Below are positions 57,745 to 64,000 of a stretch of DNA of 64,000 nucleotides, one piece after another; the first letter of the stretch is position 1, and every line of letters begins with the position of its first letter. Position numbers and translations under genes: made by a program. The stretch spans positions 558,001 to 622,000 of the forward strand of contig JAGYXB010001749.1 in assembly GCA_022495005.1 (NCBI GenBank), read 5' to 3'. The notes beneath the pieces are model-generated. The model was not told where the DNA came from, did no database searches, and worked only from the letters and a program-made list of their open reading frames with translations. Source of the DNA: Rhyacophila brunnea (Eukaryota > Arthropoda > Insecta > Trichoptera > Rhyacophilidae).

Positions 57745-59640
57745 ACTAGCTGAGCTTGCTGGCGGTCGCCGGTGTTGGATTTTAAGATAACTGTGAAGTA
57801 TGCATAGATGGCGCCATAGTTTTCCCTTCGGGATGGGTTTTTTATTCACGTCAGACAGTTTGACATTTTGCTGATTTGTCATTTTTACATTTGCAAATCG
57901 TCACTGCCAATATAAATTTGGAGTCATATGCGTAGTCTATTCAGGAGTATGGCCTTCACAACATCGTCTAACACCGCCTTAGGCTGCTATGCCTAGCAGA
58001 ACAGCTGGCAATCGGCGATTGCTACCACTGACATTTTAATTTTAATACAATATATGTGTAGTTATGTGCAGTTAAATATGATAAATAAGTATACATCTCA
58101 ATCATTCGAATATAAAGTAATATATTATGTGATTATCATTAATAGCGATCCAATATAACGTGATATTAATCTCCTTCGGGTCGCATTGCGAAAATAGAAG
58201 AAGGTTAGCAGTGTAAAAAATAAATTTAAACATTATTTTGTTTCATTGTCTATTAAAAATGAATGCTTGCAGCCATAGAATAATAATTAAAAAATCAAAA
58301 TTTGAATAACAAATTAACCTTAAACAATATAGTTTCCCGGTGCGGGACATTCATATCGAGGCAAATGTTGATAAATAATGAAGCAATACATATTATATCT
58401 ATATTTGAGAGGAATAGAACGATTCTGATAAGAATAGGAATTTATAAGCCCTAAAGATGTGGAATCAGTTTAAAGAGGTCTTCATCCAGCAGTGGATTGA
58501 TACAGGTTGATGACGATGAGTAATGACGATATAAATTTGTAGGTATATAAAATCACAAATTTAAAAAATATACCAATTTATATGACCAATAATATAATGA
58601 CGATAATATGAATAGGTAAATACAATATCAACAATTTTGATAAATATAGCAATCGTTTAACCGCTAGTAGTAGAATCAGGTTGCGGAACCCTTCATCCAG
58701 CAGTGGATTGAACCTGGTTGATGATGATTATGATGACGATATGAATATGTAGATAAATAACATTAGCATTTTTAATAAATATAGAAATTCAATACTGTCA
58801 AGAATACAATCAACGTAAAGAGGCCTTCATCCAGCAGTGGATTTATTGAGGCTCGTGATAATAATGGCATTATATAAAGATAGCTAGATAATAATGTCAC
58901 TGATAAATATAGCAATTCAAATGACAGAAAGGAATAGAATCGGGCTAGGGAGGCCTTTATCCAGCAGTGGATTGGTTCAGGTCGATGTTGATAAGGATGA
59001 TAGAAATAGGTATACTATCACAAATTTGTTTAACCGCTAGTAGTAGAATCAGGTTGCGGAATCCTTCATCCAGCAGTGGATTGATCCTAGTTGATGATGA
59101 TGATAATAACGATATGAATATGTAGATAAATATAATTCATAAATCCAATTCAAATGACAGAAAGGAGTAAGATCAGAGTAGGGAGGCTTTTATCCAGCAG
59201 TGGATTGGTTCAGGTTGATGATGATGATGACAATATGAATATGTAGATAAATATAATATCACTGATTTTGATAAATACAGCAATTCAAATGACAGAAAAG
59301 AATAGAATCAGGCTAGGGAACCCTTCATCCAGCAGTGAACTGATCCTGGTTAATGATGATGATGATAACGATATGAATATGTAGAAAAAATAATATCACC
59401 GATTTTGATAAATACAGATATTCAAATGACAGAAAGGAATATAATCAGGCTAGGGCTAGGGAGGCCTTTATCCAGCAGTGGATTGGTTAAGGTCGATGAT
59501 GATGATGACAATATGAATATGTAGATAAATATAATATCACCGATTTTGATAAATATCTATAAATAAGATCTTATCTATAGCTAAGAATCAGGCTAAGGAA
59601 CCCTCCATCCAGCAGTGGATTGCTCCTGGGAGTTGCATCT
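57745..59640 (+). repeat. Satellite-carrying dispersed repeat S, copy 2
   Basis: It begins near CTAGCTGAGCTTGCTGGCGG, which read on the minus strand ends in CTAG followed by T and could be a Helitron-type 3' end. The head (57,850-58,400) matches 30,870-31,430. It is followed by about nine units of 110-140 bp with CATCCAGCAGTGGATTGATC-type cores near 58,490, 58,697, 58,830, 58,950, 59,070, 59,190, 59,325, 59,470 and 59,605, each followed by GATGATGATGA. Confidence 0.65.
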
Positions 59641-60574
59641 TTTGGTGTAGGCTGCGGTATTGTAGGTATTCCCGAGATTTTTCGAGAGTTGCTGCCTACG
59701 TCCAATGGATCGAAAGTGTTGCCTGGCCATAATGTCACAATAATGACAGGACGTGTAGAATAATTATTGTGTTGACTCGTATCAAACGTCATAAAGTCCA
59801 CTAAATGTCAAACTGAGAAAAATGCAGTTTTATCATATTATCTTTTAATAAAAATGGTTGTTGCATGTGAGATATTGTAAGATAATTGAATACAATACTC
59901 TGAGTATTAGTATTACATATTACATTAGTATTACATAGTCCTGAAGGTATTCCTTCGGTGCAACATTTTTAAAAAATGTTTTTATTTTGGACTTTAGATT
60001 AGCAGCTTAGATAAATACAGGTGGACTTTATGAGTTTTGGTAAATTTTAGGTTGGACTTTATGCAGTTTGATAAAATATGCATGGAACTTGTTATGTTAT
60101 GTATTGGGCGGCCATGTTTTATTGTTATTTTAAAGGGACATATCTAGGAATATGTATATTGGCATTATCAATAAAAACAAAATTATACTATTTTTCAAGG
60201 TTTATTATCGAACTGAAGTGGTTCATTTTTATGTTACAAATAGTAAATTGATAAAAAATTGAAAATAAAATTCTGTCGTAAATCATACCAAACATTTGAA
60301 AATAATCAAAATAATAAAAAAAAACAAAAATATTATTTTGGAAGTCAACACTACTGTGTACAAATCAAGTCACGTTTATTTTACACTAGCTGACCCGGCG
60401 AACTTTGTACCGCCTCAAAATCAATAATCTTGTGTTAACTTATTAGCTGAATTAAATTCAGTTTTTTATTAAGTTAAAATGAGTACTCAAAATGAATAAG
60501 TTCAATAAATGTGCAAAAATCAAATTAAAATGAAAAGTATTTTAATTACATTGAACTGTACACACTGTACACCC

Positions 60575-60646
60575 ACGATGGCCGCGTGGATTAAGCGCCG
60601 GTCTATAGTGTCGAGGGTCCCAGGTTCGAATCCTGGGTCTGGCAAG
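60575..60646 (+). tRNA. tRNA-like sequence, probable SINE head
   Basis: GATGGCCGCGTGGATTAAGC resembles the D-arm/A-box of Leu/Ser-type tRNAs. CCAGGTTCGAATCCTGG is a perfect T-arm with B-box GGTTCGAATCC. The acceptor halves do not pair and no good anticodon stem can be drawn, so this is tRNA-derived rather than a functional tRNA. It lies antisense within the Helitron 3' region. Confidence 0.4.
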
Positions 60647-60981
60647 TTCACATATTGTTTTTCAATTTGTGCATGAGTCAGCGTATGGTCCTAATACGTT
60701 GAGCAAGTGGCTGACATCCATTTTTCGTAAAAATAAAATCTATTAATATAAACCTCCACTCTGTAGAGGCCCATATGATTCTATTAGGATCGGACATGGT
60801 CAAAAGAAAAAAAAATGTAATTCACGTGGCAGCAAGGCATTTGCTTTATTGAAGCGACTCGAAATGATTCGCGTAGCATTGTTGCACTACTTTCTGTTAA
60901 ACTATTTGCTGGATGGGTTGCACTCGGGTCAATTTCCTTCATTGAAGCACCTTGTGATATACAACATTTTTCGTTTTGTTG

Positions 60982-61900
60982 TCAGGTACGAAAGCGAATA
61001 AAGCAGATGGTTTGCCGATACATGACCATGCTACGTATAACCTTCAGTTGTAAATTGTGCGGTGGCAAACCAGGCAGATCCAATGAGTTTAAAAATTCTG
61101 TTGGATAGTTGGTTGCTTCGTCTTCGTTTGTTACACAGTCGATAGATTTGAAGGAATGCAGTGGACCGACGATTTGATTTTGAATTGTGAAGTTTAAGTG
61201 ATCCACATCTTTGTTATTTGCCGCAAGACTGCTCATTCACTCAACCAATTGTGATTTTTGTGGTTAGCAATGATGTTCGGTAACACTTTGTTGATGAGTT
61301 CATCCTTAGTTGAGACGAAATTGCAAAAATTCAGCGGAAATGAAATAAATCCGTTCGATTCATCGGCCGTTACCGATAGTCAGCAATTGTTTGGAGAAAT
61401 TTTCGGCAGATAGATCGTTTAGCAATGCAACTCGCATGTTTGTCGTCAGCTGAAGTTTCTTCACATAGCGTCACAGAGCCGATGACGCAAGCATTTATTT
61501 CATCGGCAGCGGCCGATCTTGGAATGACTGGTAGTATTTGGCAGACATCGCCAGATAGTAGAATCATTACGCTTTCAAAACTTCTTGAGTCATTACGCAG
61601 ATCTTTCATAGTTCGATTGAGTGCTTTCAATGCGCGTTTGTGCGCCATTGTGCATTCATTCCAGGTGATGATTTTACTTGCTAACAAAACTTTAGCCGTT
61701 ACTGAGTGTTTTGCAATGTTGCATGTCGGTTTTTCAGTCGTTTGCAGGTTTAAGGGCAATTTCAACTTTGAATGAGGCGTTCGGCATCCTTCTAGTCGAG
61801 GAAAAATAATCCACCATTTTCATCATTAATTGCCTTCATTAATGTATCGTACACTTCTTTTTGTTGGGGCTTCAACAGTGGTACATTCGTTCAAACTGAC
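60982..61900 (-). pseudogene. Helitron PIF1-like helicase, Walker A deleted
   Basis: The minus strand from about 61,900 carries a QKEVYDTLMKAINDENGGLF-like stretch that leads into motif I. Instead of the P-loop it jumps into LPLNLQTTEKPTCNIAKHS (61,765 on), so the Walker A segment is missing. Motif II is IITWNECTMAHK (N for the usual D). Motif III is LLSGDVCQILPVIPRS (usual GDFRQ). Further on come TKDELINKVLPNIIANHKNH, a TGA in frame near 61,232, and HSFKSIDCVTNEDEATNYPT (to 60,982). The protein would unwind DNA during rolling-circle transposition, but this copy cannot. Confidence 0.85.
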
Positions 61901-62322
61901 TGGTTCAATGCATCTCGATCATATTCACGTTCATGTTCCAATTCTCGATTGAAAGCGTCGTTCATTCCACGATATGGCGTTGGCATTCCTAACTTGACTA
62001 ACAAACTGCCGCACATGAGGTAACACATGTATTCGATCTTTAAAAACAAAGCCTGGTTATGTATCTCCTCATTCACCTTGAGATCGGGATTCCTTGAACT
62101 GACACGAATTCGATGTAAAATGTTTTCTGACGTGTCATCCTTGTATTTGTTCCACAGTTCAGGTGAATTCGATGGGAAGCATGTCGAAATAATGATAGAA
62201 AATAATGTGCGTATCTGATTTGGAGATGTAAAAACAATTGCTTCAGCGATTGTCACATCCCAATGACTATTGTTTTCAGGCAAATTGAGCTGTTGACATG
62301 AAGCACGAAATGTTGGGCACAC
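61891..62322 (-). pseudogene. Helitron Rep/helicase protein, central region
   Basis: The 143-codon frame contains CQQLNLPENNSHWDVTIAEA, PNQIRTLFSIIISTCFPS, LWNKYKDDTSENILHRIR and LVKLGMPTPYRGMNDAFNRE. This is the conserved stretch that precedes the helicase in insect Helitron proteins. It is in order with the helicase piece on the same strand. The N-terminal zinc-finger and Rep (HUH) part that should precede it is absent; only about 340 bp of non-coding leader separates it from the 5' terminus. Confidence 0.8.
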
Positions 62323-63036
62323 TACACCATTGACAGTAAATTTCGACTATCATTCTTTCTTTTGTTTTTTTGTTTATTATTTATTGTTTTTGTCATGTAT
62401 CAGAGATGGCGTTGTATATGGATTTAATTTTTTTGTGATTTTCTTTTATTTTCGAAAGCGCGAGGTTTGTTCAATATGTCAAAATGTATGAGAAAATTAA
62501 TTTTCTTCATAATTTATTTTTTCCGTAATTTATCCAATATTTTAATAGTTATTCTGCTATTCCGGGCAAAGACAAATCCAACAAAACAAAGATTATAAAA
62601 ATCTGTCCAGCCGTTCTTGAGTTATAAATGGTGTAACTAACCCGACTTTGTTTTATATATATAGATGACATCAAAAGTTACTTTTTTATTTAAGTAGGTA
62701 GGTTCTGTTTCTTTTTTTTTAGAGTTCGCAAATTAAAATAAATTATTCATTATCTTGGGATACTACCAATAATTGGGGGTGACCTGGGGGTAAGTCTACT
62801 ACTTCTGCCGATCTATTCCAAAATATGACAATACATAATATAAATATGTTCCTAAAATGAATTGATATATCGGTATACCGGTATACCTACATAATTAATT
62901 TAATAACACAATTAAAATTTTTATGTTACATTATTTTAGTATGGTTTTAAAGTAACTATATCTCCATTACGGTCCTCTCTAAAAGTCACAAAAAACTAAA
63001 ACCTGAATGAATGAACTCAGTATCAAGTTAATAAAC

Positions 63037-63135
63037 TTATAATTTCTGTGTCTTGTCGGCCTTTTTCTTCTTAGCTTCGGTGCTCGACCTATTTCTGGCT
63101 TTGTCTGGATCCACAACATCCACTTCTACGTCCAT
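63037..63135 (-). other. Small ATG frame near the right end of the TIR element
   Basis: A 32-codon frame begins MDVEVDVVDPDKARNRSSTE and continues with a Lys-rich stretch. It starts 330 bp inside the right inverted repeat and reads inward, the position expected for a transposon gene. Codon content looks less AT-biased than its surroundings. It has no family match and no visible continuation, so it may be a first-exon remnant or chance. Confidence 0.25.
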
Positions 63136-63466
63136 TTTATGAAATAATTGTTTAGAAATTAAGCATAATGATAGGAGCCGTCGTTTACATTTAGCTTGAA
63201 AGTAGAACAACGGCAGCCATGACAGGGCGCTAGCTTGTCAGTGATTGGCCGGTAGGGACGTTATGGTGTTAGCTGAGATAAATGCACTTGTGGACTTTAG
63301 GTGATTTGAAAAAATGTTGATCTTTCTAAACGTGATTTCATACGTAAACAGTGGACTTTTGGGGGTTTGCAGTAAGTATACCATAGTGTGCAGATTTGCA
63401 TACTCTATTAAAAGTATTTTTTTTCAATATGTGGACTTTACGACGTTTGATATCAATCAACACAAT

Positions 63467-64000
63467 TAAAACAAAAAAAAAACACGAATCATATAATTAT
63501 ATTCAAGTAATTGAAGCAGATAAACTATATAGATGTCAAATATCCTTTATCTAAGGATATTAAAATATGAAGGTGAAGCTGAAAAAATGTTACTAAGACT
63601 AATTAATTATAATAATTGCAAGAAATTTTACATCACATGATGTATTTTATCCGCTAGGTACGTTTAAAAACTTTATTTATTAACCAAACAGGAAGGTACA
63701 ATAGAAAAAATTGTAATCAGCCTAATTCAGCCATTCCTGCTTTTTTCAGAAATTTATATTGGACTCTTATTATTGGACTTGGATGAGTTAGCGCAATTTC
63801 TATCATTGGCGGACAATGAATCGACGTAGGTACATAATGATTTTTTTTACAGTACAAGTTTGATTCAGCGATATGATCCCTATAATAAGTAATCTAAAAT
63901 ATCTTCCATAACGTACCAATTTCACATTGCACGCTACTTTGTTGATTTTTTAACATTTTCACTTCAATAATTTATTTAAATTATAACAACTGTTAAAGCA
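63467..64000. other. No recognised gene
   Basis: AT-rich flank beyond the right inverted repeat, with no supported feature. Confidence 0.4.

Larger units (their letters stand above)
60386..62665 (-). mobile_element. Helitron, internally deleted
   Basis: On the minus strand the element begins TCTATATATATAAAACAAAG (62,665) after an A. Typical Helitron leader words follow (GTTAGTTACACCATTTATAA). It ends CTAG (60,389-60,386) before a T. A GGCG/CGCC hairpin (about 60,398-60,415) precedes the end. Insertion between A and T fits the family. It encodes remnants of the Helitron central region and helicase but no Rep (HUH) domain. It is inserted in the TIR element 59,766-63,466. Confidence 0.85.
59766..63466. 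mobile_element. TIR element with subterminal 30-bp repeats, split by a Helitron
   Basis: The left end ATTGTGTTGACTCGTATCAA (then ACGTCATAAAGTCCAC) and the right end (GTGGACTTTACGACGTTTGA then TATCAATCAACACAAT) are inverted copies of about 38 bp. Units with TGGACTTTA and a following TTTGATAAAATATG-like part occur at 59,988, 60,022 and 60,052 on the left and at 63,290 and 63,351 on the right. The termini contain the same TGGACTTTA word. Without the Helitron about 1.4 kb remains. No transposase was recognised. Confidence 0.6.

Overview
The window is eukaryotic, AT-rich DNA (roughly two thirds A+T by eye). I recognise no host gene in it. It is a dense and often nested set of transposable elements: mariner, hAT-like MITEs, Helitrons, non-LTR retrotransposons of at least two clades, a Ty3/gypsy element, and an env-bearing errantivirus-like provirus. 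This mix, with an insect-type baculovirus-F-like Env, points to an arthropod, most likely an insect. Order and species cannot be fixed from the sequence. No CRISPR, operon, plasmid or phage feature is present.

Layout, 1-30 kb. Positions 1-11.2 kb are mostly unannotatable AT-rich DNA with hAT-like non-autonomous elements (about 1.9 kb and 5.15-5.76 kb; 9.06-9.34 kb) and a LINE 3' fragment (8.3-8.6 kb). From 11.2 to 13.2 kb lies a Helitron-like element with a central minisatellite of about 11 units. That array is itself split by a 297-bp hAT MITE with a perfect 8-bp target duplication; a 594-bp relative follows at 13.4-14.0 kb. A CpG-richer patch lies at 15.6-16.1 kb and tRNA-like sequences at 17.7 and 18.2 kb. 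An intact mariner (352-aa DD34D transposase) is at 19.8-21.1 kb. A 3.2-kb inverted repeat (foldback element with 1.5-kb arms) occupies 26.87-30.05 kb.

Layout, 30-50 kb. A satellite-carrying repeat (30.9-32.5 kb) precedes a Jockey-like LINE (about 33.0-36.6 kb). Next is an RTE-type reverse transcriptase gene cut at 37,027 and resumed at 49,869. The 12.8 kb between is bounded by 28-bp inverted repeats and holds, nested, a dispersed repeat, a Helitron-like minisatellite element with a second, frameshifted mariner, and a 9.2-kb LTR provirus (37,265-46,484). The provirus has open gag and env, near-identical 600-bp LTRs (three differences seen), GTAC target duplications, but almost no pol. A 1.6-kb TIR element with a 4-bp ATTT duplication sits inside its 3' LTR.

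Layout, 50-64 kb. A decayed minus-strand Ty3/gypsy element (GC-rich LTR near 51.0-51.6 kb, pol and gag at 54.4-56.7 kb) is followed by a second satellite-carrying repeat (57.7-59.6 kb). Last comes a TIR element with 30-bp subterminal repeats (59.8-63.5 kb), split by a 2.3-kb Helitron that has lost its Rep domain and the helicase Walker A segment.

The most unusual items are the apparently recently mobilised provirus that keeps gag and env but lacks pol, the motif-array TIR elements at 44.8-46.4 and 59.8-63.5 kb, and the 3.2-kb palindrome.
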